Assembly (NCBI GenBank): GCA_019916065.1
Contig: CM034236.1
Coordinates: 47,917,144 to 47,981,143, forward strand
DNA length: 64,000 bases
Direction: 5' to 3'
Origin: Vitellaria paradoxa
Taxonomy: Eukaryota; Streptophyta; Magnoliopsida; Ericales; Sapotaceae
Below are positions 27,503-39,099 of the stretch, piece after piece; the first letter of the stretch is position 1; each line of letters starts with the position of its first letter. The notes beneath the pieces were generated by a model that worked only from the letters and a program-made list of their open reading frames with translations, searched no databases and had not been told where the DNA came from. The position numbers and the translations under genes were made by a program.

Positions 27503-28582
27503 ATGGTGAAGCTTTTCAAGCTTCGGATCTCTCGAGTCATACCATCCTTCCAATCGTGCCGCTCCAAAGACCCTTCCATTCTCCCAGTAGATCCTGTCCC
27601 TCCATTCCTCCCACTCTCCCCAAACCCCATCATCCGTGACTCGCCGTCGGCGACGCCACCTCCTTCCAAACCCAATGGCTCTTCCTTCAAGCGCCGCGTC
27701 TCTTCCGCCTTCATGTTCGTCGGCTGTGGCCTCGGCTCAAAGTCTCGGGCACCGAACTCTGACGACGACCACCGCTGCAAGTCACCGGAATTCAAGTGGC
27801 AGAAGGAAGAGAAGTGGCACGTGGTCGCCAAAGTCCACGATGACACGCCTCGTCAGAAGATCTACAATTCGTCGGTTTCCGGCGATTCGAACGACGACCT
27901 CTTCCCTCCTCCTCCACCGCCACCGCCCACTGCGGAGAAGAAGAAACGACGTAGCAGAAAAAAGAAAATGTCTGCAACTGCAAGGCTCCGTTTTAGTACA
28001 TCGTCGGCTGAGAGCGGGCTTTTTAGCAGTGACGGCGGTGATGAGGGAGACGGGGAAGAGACCGAGACTTTAGTTTCATCTTCTAGAAGCTTCTCGACGG
28101 CGGAGTCCTCGTCCGAGTTCGACCCTCATTTGCAGTTGCAAACCATAAACGAGACACGCATTATTTCACGGCGTCATAAGAAGAATAAGAAGAAGCCGAA
28201 GAGAGCAAAACGCAGCGATGTCGTCAGTAAGGTGAAGATCATGTGCAGGCCGTCGGAGTCGTCGCCGGAGGGCTGGTCGCCGGCGAGATTGTCCATGTTC
28301 AAGAAGCTGATACCGTGTGGTGTAGATGGGAAGGTGAAGGAGAGCTTCGCGGTGGTGAAGAATTCGGAAGACCCATATGGGGATTTCAAGGGATCTATGA
28401 TGGAGATGATCTTAGAGAAGCAGATGTTCGAAGACAGAGACTTGGAGGAGCTCTTGCAGTGCTTCTTGTCCCTCAATTCTCGGCGCCACCATAGGGTCAT
28501 TGTTGAGGCTTTCGCTGAGATTTGGAAAGCCATGTTTTCTAGCACAATTTCGACCCATCAACGAGCTTCCAGAGCTCCTTGA
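27503..28582 (+). CDS. OVATE family protein (OFP), single exon
   Basis: Plant transcriptional repressor that works with TALE/KNOX-BELL homeodomain proteins and microtubule-associated TRM proteins to shape organs. The intronless ORF gives 359 residues. The OVATE domain is at about residues 290-345: it starts DPYGDFKGSMMEMILEKQMF, includes the core LEELLQCFLSLNSRRHH, and ends EIWKAMF. The N-terminus (MVKLFKLRISRVIPSFQSCR) and the middle are low complexity: polyproline near residues 133-141, basic clusters KKKRRSRKKK (about 146-155) and RRHKKNKKKPKRAKR (about 222-236) that could be nuclear signals, and Ser/Glu-rich stretches. It looks closest to the OFP7/OFP8 type. Absence of introns is usual for OFPs. 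A TATA-like tgtatatata lies about 90 bases upstream and a poly(A) signal about 30 bases after the stop. A MITE ends about 160 bases upstream of the ATG. Confidence 0.94.
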   Translation: MVKLFKLRISRVIPSFQSCRSKDPSILPVDPVPPFLPLSPNPIIRDSPSATPPPSKPNGSSFKRRVSSAFMFVGCGLGSKSRAPNSDDDHRCKSPEFKWQKEEKWHVVAKVHDDTPRQKIYNSSVSGDSNDDLFPPPPPPPPTAEKKKRRSRKKKMSATARLRFSTSSAESGLFSSDGGDEGDGEETETLVSSSRSFSTAESSSEFDPHLQLQTINETRIISRRHKKNKKKPKRAKRSDVVSKVKIMCRPSESSPEGWSPARLSMFKKLIPCGVDGKVKESFAVVKNSEDPYGDFKGSMMEMILEKQMFEDRDLEELLQCFLSLNSRRHHRVIVEAFAEIWKAMFSSTISTHQRASRAP

Positions 28583-28610
28583 AGCTTACACGACAGATGT
28601 TCAAGCGAAA

Positions 28611-28620
28611 ATAATAAAAT
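28611..28620 (+). promoter_or_regulatory. probable polyadenylation signal of the OFP gene
   Basis: An AATAAAAT string about 30 bases after the OFP stop codon. Plant poly(A) signals are loose, so this is only a likely site. Confidence 0.4.
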
Positions 28621-30557
28621 CACTACTATGCTACTTGTTCTTTTGAATTAGCTGGTCATCTATAAATATATAATGTATGTATGTATTGTGTAATTGCTAG
28701 TAGCTCTCAGCTTGTTAGTAGTTTGATGGTGATGATGATGAGATTGAACTGCATTTCATGGCAGGAATCAGTCATAGATGCTTGCTACCCCGCATTCTTT
28801 GGATCATTATTTGGTCATCAGTAGTTTGATGATGATGAGCTTGCAAGTAGTGTGTTTCCTTGTACTCTCTCTCTCTCTCTCTCTTTGAAAGAATTCAATC
28901 CGTACGAATCTAAGCCTAGCGTCAAGCTTTCACGTACTGCTCTTTTCCGACTCTTTTTTTTTTTTTTGATAGGTTAAGACCTTACCGCTTTAGGGAGAAA
29001 ATTCTTTGTGAGTGAAGTTTTTGTTTGGTAGCTTAGAGCGTGTGGGAAGTTTAACGTAGATTAAACTTAAGGATACAAAGTTTTGGACAATTTTTACATC
29101 TTGACTTCGTTGGCCATGTCAAATTTTGCCAATTTTTAATAACTTTTAATCACACGTTTATATGTATTATTTTTATGTGTTTAGTAAAAATTAAAAAAAA
29201 ATAAATTAAAAAAATTAGTAAAAATTGATAAAAATTAAAAAAACATAGTGATTTCATGTATGAAAATGAAATTATATATTTGGTAAATTTTGATAGAAAA
29301 AATGTGAAAAAGTTTAAAAACAATTAAAAATTTGATATTTTTGGTAGTCTTCCCTACGGCCCTGTAAATCCATTTTTAGATTGAGTTAGTATCAATAGTT
29401 CATTAACATAATATTAGAGATAGATTCAAATTTTGTTGTTGAAGCACGCTCATCTCATATACGACTTTGCATTTCATTATTTTACACCTTGCATGAAATG
29501 AGTTTCGACTGAGTTATTGAACCTTGCCTAAACCACGCACCCTTTCGTCACATCACTCCTTTGCATGAGAGATGTCGGAAGTTAAATTATTTACTTATTT
29601 TTTATCGTCTAGTTTGGGACGGATTTAAGATTTGAAGTTTGAAGGTATGGAAGTGAATTACAAAAATTTAAACTCAATAAAAAATTTACAGATGGAATAA
29701 GCTTAGTTACAAAAATTTAGAATTAATTAAATTTAAAAAATAAAAAATTTAAACTAAAAAAAAAAAATTGAATCAGAGTACTCGAGTTACAGTTCAAAGC
29801 TAGTTTCACTCTTGGTCTTACTTGGCATCAATCCATGTTTTGGATGAAGAGGCTCTGAGGAGCAAAATTTTACATCGCTTTAATACTAATGTTATAATCT
29901 CGATATAAGACTTTAGGCAATCATCACCTTATAAACCAATTTTTGGAATAGAGTTAAACGAGTGAATTTTTCAACATAGAGAAACTAGGATTTATTTTTA
30001 TTTTTATTTTTACAAAAATTAATTTTGTTTTTGGTAGCTTTTAGGAATGTTGTTCATATTTATAAAAAAAAAAAATCTAAAAATATTGATTCCAAATATA
30101 AAATCGTATTTGAAAAATATTTCTTTTCCAAGTCGATTCCCCCCATTTGAAAACATTTTTCTTATAATTATTTTGTAAATGTCAATAACACGTTTAAAGC
30201 TATAACCGAAAAAAAAAAGGATCGAAATTCAGTGACAAAAGTCATATGAAACAATAATTTTTTTTTTTTTTTGGGACTTTTTATCTGTTTCCAAACTATG
30301 TCTCACTTACATAAAGTTTATTAAAGCTCCGATTGTATAAAACAAGGAATTTCCGTAAATATTTTATATATTCATATGATGCATTAAGTACGTAGTACTA
30401 AAATTCATAGATATATATATATATATATATATTGCATACAAAATCACGTAGGTCCCCGTCAAGTCATTAAAAAAAAAAGTTAGTGTATAAATTGATAAGA
30501 AAGACAAGTCAAAACATAAACATTGGTCAAAAATAACTTACCATCCCATTTTTTCTT

Positions 30558-30804
30558 GGGTTCCAATCCATTACAGGGGCTGCAGTGAGTCAATCAACGG
30601 TTAAGATATAATTACATTTTAATATGATGTCTTTCATATTCTTCATTAATGATCTTTCAATTAGATGTTGTTTAACTTTTATTTTTATTTTGAATTTAAT
30701 TTTATTATATTGAATTAAGATCATTAGATTTGATATAATTATATCCTGACCGTTGATTGACCCAACTCCTGCGGTGAATTCTCCCACTGCAGCCCTTGGA
30801 ACCC
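30558..30804. mobile_element. Mutator-type MITE
   Basis: A 247-bp element with inverted ends gggttcca...ggggctgcagtg and cactgcagccc...tggaaccc. The inner repeat gtcaatcaacggt is also inverted. Flanks are exact 9-bp repeats TTTTTTCTT (30549-30557 and 30805-30813), the length made by Mutator-like transposases. T-richness of the site is a caveat. Confidence 0.78.
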
Positions 30805-31062
30805 TTTTTTCTTTTAATTTTGAGCAGGAAAAAAAAAAATAGATACACAAATGGTAAAATTAATTAGGCGAGCCCTGCCCGCGCACACGCAAGGACCTTC
30901 GAATCCACCTGAACCTAGTCGTGATCTCAAGAAAGTTATTTAAACTCTACATTGCAAATCAGGATATGGAGCCCGGGCTGAAATTGCTTTTTAAATTTAA
31001 TTTTCTGAAATTAAAGTTTATTCATTGAAAAGATAGATTTTTGAATATTGAAATACCTCATG

Positions 31063-31180
31063 CTTGAGCGTGGCCTATAACACAGTGGTTAAGAGTCTTT
31101 CATGTCCGCTCATGACTCGAGTTCAAGTCTTCCCCTTCTCCCTTATAAAAAAGAAAAAAAAAAAAAACTTTACCTTTCAA
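31063..31180 (+). mobile_element. tRNA-derived SINE
   Basis: tRNA-like head with A box TGGTTAAGAGT and B box GAGTTCAAGTCT, then ccccttctcccttataaaa and the tail aaactttacctttcaaaa. A second copy with the same head and tail lies inverted at 22393-22498. No protein is encoded. Confidence 0.72.
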
Positions 31181-32136
31181 AAAAAAAAAAGGAAATATCT
31201 CATGCCCACTTCATTTATAATAAAACTCCTTTTTCTTTTTCTTTTATTTTCTTTCCTATTTTTTCTTGATTGTAATAGTTAATTTATGTATTTTTTAAAT
31301 GAATAAAATTTATATGAAAAAAAAATTAATTTAGATATTAAATTATAAGAGATATTAATAAAATTTTTGGATTTTCAAATTATAAAAGATATTAATTTAT
31401 ATACATGGCTATTTTCTTCAAAATGTAATTAAATTTTGTTTATAAATTAACTTAAATCGTTGAATTTGAACTTTTTTTTAATGTTATTATAAATTATAAA
31501 TAAAATTTTATTTAATAAAGACGTCCTTTATTTCTCTGATTTTATGTGAAATAAATAAATATATATTATTGAAATATTATTTCTATTACTTTAATATTTT
31601 AATGATAATATAAAATTAAAAATTTTATTAATAAATTTGAGTGTCATGTGAAATCTTTTATAATTATTGTTCAACTAAATAAACCCACGCGATACACATT
31701 GAAAGGGGAGGCTGACATTGCTAACATGACAATAGACTCACCGATCGTTGAGTTAAAATCTAATATATTTACATATTTTTGATCTTAAAAACATGTTAAT
31801 GATTCCGAATTGTTAAATTTAGATTCAATCATCTGAATTTAATATTTGAGGTTACGTTCGGAATAATAAAAAATGAGATAAAATGAGATAAAGTAAATAA
31901 TTTGTACATTTTAATTGGTGCTGCGAGATAAAAAAGTGAATAATTTTTAAAAATTTCTTACGATATTTAACAAACTAAACGCACCGTGCGTCGTCAACGC
32001 CCACCGCGTCCTTAGAAACACCAGTGTAAATGCGATGCAACCCCAGGCTCGTCTAGGAGGGATAAAGTGTCGGTCCAACCAGATCAAAAGGGATTGACTT
32101 GGGAACGTGCAATGTGATGCAACTGGTAAATTGGTT

Positions 32137-32191
32137 AGGCCCAAATACCAACCCAAAGTACCGCTAATTTGAGAAGGGCCATTGGGCCCAA
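32137..32191 (+). promoter_or_regulatory. GGCCCA (site II-like) motifs upstream of OEP24
   Basis: AGGCCCAA at 32137-32144 and the palindrome TTGGGCCCAA at 32182-32191 lie 220-275 bases before the OEP24 ATG. TGGGCC/GGCCCA elements are bound by TCP factors and are common in promoters of plant nuclear genes for organelle and ribosomal proteins. The motifs are visible; their use here is inferred. Confidence 0.45.
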
Positions 32192-32411
32192 TTGACCGCC
32201 AATCGTAATTCGTATCACAACGACGTGGCCATTCATCGTAACGACAGGTCGCAATAATAATGCCATTTTATCTGGAAACAGAGAATCCAAACGGGAACGT
32301 TCTCCTCCTAGCCTCGTTCCCTCCACCCGATCGTATTCGATGATCCCTCGAAAACTCGCTCGCTTGTCGGTTTCTTGGTGAATTCTCTCGTCCTCTTTGT
32401 GTGGAAGAAAG

Positions 32412-35400
32412 ATGTTGAAGGCTTCACTGAAAGGGAGGTATGAAGATTCTGACAGGGTCAGCTCCGTCGGCACTCTGGCCGTCAACGCCGGCGACGTTAA
32501 ACTCCGAGCCTCCATGACCGACGCCACCTTCGTCAATGGCCCCTCCTTAAACGGCCTCATTCTTTCCCTCGAGAAGCCTGGTTCCTTCGTCGTCGACTAC
32601 AACGTCCCCAAAAAGGTAAGATTCATCTCCGTTTTACTTTGCTTGCTTGCCGAGAAAAGCACTGGAAAATTGAGGAGAGACTGAAGGAAAATTTTGCGAT
32701 TCATTTCATTTATCGGTTCTTTCGTTTCTGGACTAACAAAGTCGGTTACACTGATAAGTGAATAGTTTTCATTGCTCATATTTATTGCCTTCTGATTCTC
32801 AATTTTAAAATTCTTTTATTTGAACTGAACAGAGGTTTAGCGTTTTTAGAAATTATTTCCAATTTTGTCTGTGTATTTTATAGGACTTGCGGTTTCAGTT
32901 CATGAACCACGTTAGGGTTTTGGGCAAACCTTTGAATTTGACTTACACTCACGGGAGGGCCGAGAACCGGACTGCGGTGGACGGTACCCTAGTGCTCGAT
33001 TCGGACAACAAACTCTCGGCCAATTACGCGTTTGATTCCGGGAACTGCAAGTTGAAATACACTTGTGTGCACGGAGGGGCTATCACATTTGAGCCGTCCT
33101 ATGATTTTGCGAATAATGCATGGGACCTTGCAGTGTCACAGAGGATATACGATGATCATGTACTGAGAGCTTCCTATCAGACATCTAGCAGGGTTTTGGG
33201 ATTGGACTGGTCAATGAATTCCAAGTTCAATGGAGCCTTCAAGGTATGGCAACCGAGTAATGTTATTGTTTTTGTTCTTTTTTACTCCTTTTCACTTTTG
33301 ATTTCTATTATTCTCTTCATTGACAAAGGCAAAAAGTAGGCACTTTAATACTATCTTCAGATTAACTTTGTATTCATTAATCACGAGTAACTCTTTTAGA
33401 ATTAAGAAATCACATTTCACAAGGTTCTCAATTTGTTAGCAAGATTAATTCTTATTTAAGATTTAGAATGTTATTTCTGGTTGTAATTTTAATTTTGGGA
33501 ATTTGATATGTTTGTTCTGTATAACATATTATTATAACTAGCGCTGCCCTAGAGTCTTCGAGATACCATGTTAGCTATATGGAGTATCGTTTTGGTCCTT
33601 GAATATGGATTAAGCATATAGAGTCTAATTAAAGATATCTCATATTGGTTCTATTTGTTTCTGAGTTATTAGCGATCTAGACTTCGTTATGGTGCCTTTA
33701 GGTGCACGTAGGTAGTTGAGCAGAGCAGAAGGGCAATCTTGAGAATTAGGATTAAAAAAAATTATATTTTATTGTGATCATAGAGACTGGAGTATTAAGA
33801 ATACATGTTCAAGTTTTTGGTTGTGACAATCTTATTTCTTTCAACAAGAGTTAAACAAAGCTTTCTCAAATGCAACTCTTAATGCTTGGTGGGTTAGTGT
33901 TTTGTATGGCTTCTCTGAGATTTTCTATTGATATTAATTCTTCCACATCTTCCATGTATCAGAAATGAATTTTTCACCAACATGAATGGACAGGAAAGGG
34001 GAACCCGGGCCTAGCAGGGGCTGGTGGTCTGCTGCGTAATGAATGAGTCTCTTAGGGGAGGCTAGCTGGTTTTGCTTCGAGAGGGGGCATATGCACTCCT
34101 GTGAAATCAGAACTTTGGGCTTCCAAGTGTGAGAAACATAGGTTCTAGAATGAGGACAGTCATTTTACCTAACCCTCTAGCATACTTAGTTCAATAGGAC
34201 TAGCATTAGGAAATGGCCTTTAGTATTCTTTACTTGTAATGACCTTGAATTATTTAATTATATTTTTAGGTTGTAATTATATTTATGGATTTGAATTTTG
34301 CAATGAAAGAATTTGACACCTTTGTACTAAACTACTTATGATTTTAATTGTACAAGGATCAAAACAAATCAATTTATGCTAGTCAAATTGTCAAACTATC
34401 TTATATTTTTATGAAGTTTAATTTTAAATCCATTCATTTGAAGTTTAATCTAGTTTAAACTTCATGGTTTTAAAAGATGGGTTTGGAACAGTAGTAAGGT
34501 TGTTCTATTGTGATATGGAAATTAAGGGTTCTAACTTGGGAATCAGTTGTTCTAGTTGCTGAGATAAGACCGTTTACATATAAGCCTTCTTAGCCCTTGC
34601 AATGTGGGAATTTTGTGCACTGGATTGGCCTTTTAATTTGGTTAATAATATATCTATATACCTAGCAGCATGAATACATTTTGTCAAAAATACCTTTTTT
34701 TTCCCGTAAAATTATGGTCCTACATCATAAATGACATCTTTTTAAGCTCCGCATTAATTGGTTCCTAGTTCTGGTTGGGTGGGTTGGGTTGCTACCTTTT
34801 ACCAAACCAAATCAAACCAAGCCTTTTCCCACTAGGTGGGGTCGATTATATGGATTTGTCGACGCTAATTAGATCTGTTTAGGGACATGTCCTTCGATAA
34901 ATCTAGGTAGGTCAGGTCATGTTTAATGGTTTCTTTCCAGCTTCTCTTGGGGCTTCCGCTACCTCTGCTACTCCTGGCAATCTCCATACTTTCACACCTT
35001 CTAACAGGTGCTTCTGCTGGACGCCTTCTAACATGGCCAAACCTTCTTAATCGGTTTTCTCTCATTTTATCTTCAATCGGTGCTATTTCTACTTTGCCCC
35101 TAATCTCGTCGTTCCTAATCCTATCTTTCCTTATAATCCCGCACATCCACCTTAGCATTCTCATCTCCGCAACTGCCATCTTCTGACCATGATTATGCTT
35201 TACTACCCAACACTCTGATCCAATAGCAACGCTGGTCTAACCGCTACCTTATAATACTTTCCTTTCACCTTGAGGGGGATTTTTCGGTCGCACAAAGCCC
35301 CCGAAGTACTCCTCCATTTGGTCCACCCAGCTTGAATCCTGTGACTTACATCAGTATCAATCCCTCCATCTTGTTGCACCATAGATCCAAGGTACCTAAA

Positions 35401-36376
35401 TTTATCTTTCTCTACAATCTTTTGTATGCCTAAACTTACTTCTATACTACCCGTTATTCTACTTTGACTAAACTTACATTCTATATATTCCGTCTTGCAT
35501 CGGCTTAGCCTAAACCTTTTTGTCTCTAACGTATCCCGCTACAATTCTAGCTTAGCATTCACTCATTTTCTCGTCTTATCTACTAAAATAATATCATCTG
35601 CAAATAGCATACACCATGACACCTCATCCTGAATATGTCTTGTAATCTCATCCATAACTAAAGCAAATAAGTACGGGCTTAATGCTGAGCCTTGATGTAA
35701 ACCATCGTGATAGGGAACTCATTAGTCTCTCCACCAGTCGTCCGTATAGATGTCATGGCTCTATCATACATGATGTAAACCAATGGTTGCTACCTTTTAT
35801 ATAAAATAAATAATAAAAAAATTCAAAATGTTTCTTGTTTTAGTTAAATTGCAAATATGTGCCATTGATATTTGTTATCTTTTCATTAAATTGCATTCTC
35901 ACATTGGTTCTCATTTTTTATCAATAAATTCATGGTACAATACATCATTTTTTTTTTAGGGAACCATCGATTTCCCATTTGGAACAAAGTAAATTGATCA
36001 CACTCATTGCAGTTGAGTTGTCTACGACAAAGATGAAATGTGGGGAATGAGTAGAAATGCAAATATTTTGAATGATATCCAACCAAGCCAAACGAAATTC
36101 TATCCAAAATGTTGTTGTTGAAGTTTCAAAAGATAATGTTGAATTTCAAAAACAATATGTGCTTCTTCTTTACCATGATGTAGCATATTCACATTGTTTG
36201 CTCCATTTTTTACTACTTTTTTAGTCACAACAAACTCTTTGTTACTTCTCTTTGATGATCTTCTAACTTTATTATTGTTATTTTGGCATACTCAGGTTTC
36301 GGCATCTCTCAATTTGGCAGAGGAATCAAAGGTGCCAAAGTTAAGTGCTGAGAGCATTTGGAATTTTGATATGTAA
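32412..36376 (+). CDS. OEP24: chloroplast outer envelope pore protein 24 (OEP24), three exons
   Basis: Beta-barrel, poorly selective channel of the outer plastid membrane that passes triose phosphates, dicarboxylates, sugars and other charged solutes. Exons are 32412-32615, 32884-33243 and 36296-36376, with donors AAG|GTAAGA and AAG|GTATGG and acceptors TATAG and CTCAG. All junctions are phase 0. The product is 214 residues, the family's normal size. Diagnostic strings are [75 protein letters not shown] and the C-terminal [12 protein letters not shown]. As expected there is no cleavable transit peptide. I start at the internal Met ([12 protein letters not shown]) because it matches the family; an in-frame ATG lies 15 bases upstream. 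Intron 2 (about 3 kb) holds an antisense RTE LINE. GGCCCA motifs lie upstream. Confidence 0.94.
34787..34801. repeat. target-site duplication, left copy (LINE)
   Basis: GGTTGCTACCTTTTA is identical to 35785-35799 on the other side of the LINE fragment. Confidence 0.85.
34802..35784 (-). mobile_element. 5'-truncated RTE-type LINE in OEP24 intron 2
   Basis: A non-LTR retrotransposon fragment, antisense to OEP24. Minus-strand translation shows the reverse-transcriptase motifs [19 protein letters not shown] (near 35650-35705) and FADDIILVD (near 35590-35615). Further on comes the C-terminal region typical of plant RTE elements, [19 protein letters not shown] and [15 protein letters not shown] (34865-35179). 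It ends in a short tail rich in TTGGTTTGG, as RTE elements end in simple repeats rather than long poly(A). It is flanked by a 15-bp direct repeat, GGTTGCTACCTTTTA, at 34787-34801 and 35785-35799. Stops and frameshifts show it is dead. Confidence 0.88.
35785..35799. repeat. target-site duplication, right copy (LINE)
   Basis: Exact match to the 15 bases at 34787-34801. Confidence 0.85.
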
Positions 36377-36647
36377 CTTTTACCTTGAAAGAACTTTTTT
36401 CTAGGATCAGTTGTTCTCAATTGCTTCTAGGTGTCCTCAATTTGAGGTACTTCTGTCATTTATTTCAGAGAAATCCATTAGAAGACCAAGTATGGATCTT
36501 CACTTTTTATTTTCACATTTTATTAGATTTCTTCTGGCAGAAATTTTATCTTTGTTCTGCTTATATATAGATGAACATGATATATTTATCTGTCTCTTGT
36601 TGCTAGTTGAAGCAAGTCAATGATTGGATGAATGCATCCTTGCAATT

Positions 36648-36793
36648 ATTTTTTTATGTCACTAGTGCATAGTTGCTTACTTGGTAGAATGACTGCAATA
36701 TGCATCTTTGTAATTATTTTAGTCCAAACATAAGTGTCTTTTTTATGTCACTAACTCATAGTTGCATATTTGGTAGAATGACTGCAATATGCT
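36648..36793. repeat. tandem duplication in OEP24 3' flank
   Basis: A block beginning ttttttatgtcact and running through catagttgc and ttggtagaatgactgcaata appears at about 36648-36702 and again at about 36739-36793. The period is about 91 bases. It probably lies in or just after the OEP24 3' UTR. Confidence 0.7.
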
Positions 36794-37252
36794 CCTCGTG
36801 CAGCTATTCTCATTTCGTGATAATTTTGCCATGTAATTCTGCTTTCTAGTATAGTTTTCTGATATAATAGTATTTTCCTAATAAATTCTCTCTTACTAAA
36901 TACCATGTGCTAGTTAATAGAGGAAATCCTCCTGAGTCCAGAAACTGTATTATTAATAAATTTCAAACTACATATAATGCTTGATGCTACACAAAAAAAA
37001 AGGGGGGGGGGTTGGGTGGTTGGGGGGGAAGCTGCATGCTAATGTGACAATAGGATTTATTGTAGCCCTTTGTATAATTAAATCATGTGTACTAGTAAAA
37101 TATGACGATTTTAAGGATCTTGTTCTGGAAGTAATTCCCCCAGCTTTGGTAGTCTGCCTAGAGTTTTATAAATAATGTTGTCAACGTTTTTTTAAAAAAA
37201 AAAAAAGAAGAAGAGAGAGAGAAAAGAAAGAAAGGAGAAAGAAAACCCACTC

Positions 37253-39090
37253 TTGCAATTTCTCGAACTACACAATTTTTCAACCTATAATTTCAAATTT
37301 GTGTTGAACGTGTATATTATAGGAATCCATGTTCTAAGTAACATACTTTGCAAGGTTCTGTATGCGAAGCAACTTCGAACTTTGTCATTGCTATTTGTTT
37401 GTCAAAATTCTTTTATATATTTGTTTTTCCTTGGTAGTTTTGTTCTTTTTCACCATTCTGATTGGCCCTTTGGTTTGTTTCTATGTCTGTATTAAGGATG
37501 AAAATATGACTTACAAAATCTAGATTTCACGGGAAAAATTAGCTGGGTTGGATGTAACCCTCTTCAGAATCAAGCTTACTCAACTAAAATATACTTGTTT
37601 TGGCTAAACTTAATTGTAAAAGAAATACAATATATTAAAGAGTCACCAATAAGATAATTGCCCATTTGGGAATTGCTTTGGACACTGATTTTTTTTAGTT
37701 GTTTTGAAAATTTCTGTTATCGAAATGTGTTACAGTGCTCTAAAGTTAGGATATTGATCATTCAAACCAAACCAATTTTAGAACTCCGTAACATATACTA
37801 CCAGGACATAGTGAAGTATTCATAGAATTGAGTGAAACTTTGATATATGTGATATTCAATATCTCTCTAATATAATGTGTTTTAAAGTCGTGCTGGTATA
37901 AGATTTTATTGAAATTCCGCGTTCAAGTATACTTGGATGAGAGAGCAGTATCAGGCATCCGGCGTTCAAGTATACTTGGATGAGAGAGCAGTATCAGGCA
38001 TCCGGATTCCACTGGAACTCATTAAGCATGCTTGGCTGAGAGTGGTAGCAAGAATTAGAATTTCACGGTTAAGCATGCTTCGGCAAAGTAAACTAGCTCT
38101 TGGAAGTTAAGAGTTGGAAGGCAGTATAAAGAAAAAAATAAATTTCTTTTAATTTTCAAGACACTTTGGAGGACAAATTTTACTGAGCTTATTAATTAGC
38201 GGTGAGAATAAGATGCATTAATTAAGTATGCACTATAGCACTTGGTTGGGAGCTGTTCTATTCATGAATCATTAACATGGTTTGGTTTTCATGAGCTGAA
38301 ACTTGAGAAATTTGCTTTGTATCTATGCATGATTGAATCCTTAATGAGAATCTTAGATTCTCCACTTAGAAGATCAGACTTATGAGGACTAGATAATGTG
38401 ATTATATACATATATATAATTAACAAATAATGAGTTTGAAATTCATCTTCTCGGATTAAAAACTTCTGTCTTTCCACATCAATTTTTGTTAAACCAAAAT
38501 CACAAATTCCGTAGCTTGTTTTACAATTTTGAGTTTGTCACTTGTTTCTACCTACGGAGACAAGTGGCTAGTTTTCTGCTTTTTCAACATTAGAGAACTA
38601 ACTACATAATGAATTGAATTTTAGAACAGAGTAGGGCACGTCTTTTCCTCGAGAAATTAGTCATTTCATTTTGTGCTTCTTTCACTGTTTATGTCTTCAT
38701 CCTTATGTTGTTTGAAATTATCATTAAGCTTATTACTATTCACCACACTAAATCCTAAATGTGAGTCCTGAAACTGAGATGACAAAGACAAGTCTGTGGG
38801 AAGTTAGTTCGGACTTGTCTCTAAAAATGTTCCACATCCGAGGGGAACCAATTTGAATGCCTATGTCAATTGATGTTAAGTACTACTTTGAATGGTTTTG
38901 GGTAGGTAAACATTGTGGGAGATTAATTTTAACTGCTTATTCAATGAAGGTCGTTTTTTCTTTTCTTTGTGAATTCCGTAGCTTTCTTACAAGTTTCTGG
39001 CTTCTTAATATAGTTTTAAAAAGTAGTGTTATTTGATCCTGTTATACCCCATATTATTGTTTTTAATAGCACGCTTGTGAAGCGAGAAAA
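37253..39090. repeat. segmental duplication, copy A
   Basis: About 1.8 kb downstream of OEP24 that recurs in the same orientation at 54.16-54.96, 61.80-62.54 and 63.08-63.12 kb. Shared landmarks include tgcgaagcaacttcgaactt, gattggccctttggttt, aagagtcaccaataagataa and ttaagagttggaaggc. In this copy the 5S-like block passes straight into right-flank sequence, whereas copy B carries a nested retroelement pile at that point. No ORF here is conserved as a protein, so it looks like noncoding DNA. Confidence 0.85.
37907..38090 (+). repeat. tandem 5S rRNA-like units (probable Cassandra solo LTR remnant)
   Basis: Several diverged copies of the middle of plant 5S rRNA stand in a row, with strings such as ttaagcatgcttggctgaga and cggttaagcatgcttcggc. 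These match the 5S A-box/intermediate-element region (GTTAAGCGTGCTTGGGCGAG in plants). Two adjacent 43-bp units (37921-37963, 37964-38004) are essentially identical. 5S sequence inside LTRs is the hallmark of Cassandra TRIM retrotransposons. No internal domain or PBS follows here, so a solo LTR is the likeliest reading. Confidence 0.65.
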
Positions 39091-39099
39091 ATTTTTGAT

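Larger units (their letters stand above)
28640..32100. other. spacer between OFP and OEP24
   Basis: Includes a (CT)n at 28867-28884, MITE-like A/T blocks, (AT)n at 30410-30432, a Mutator MITE and a SINE. A fragment at 29850-29960 (acatcgctttaatactaatg) resembles the edge of a common plant LTR/TRIM. No gene seen. Confidence 0.5.

Noticed and set aside
27298..27846. 182-residue minus ORF across the OFP start
   Set aside because: Antisense to the OFP gene and its MITE; composition follows the opposite strand's codons.
37001..37028. G runs here and at 47384-47410 as G-quadruplex elements
   Set aside because: They look like plain homopolymer/low-complexity runs in noncoding DNA, with no positional link to a gene.
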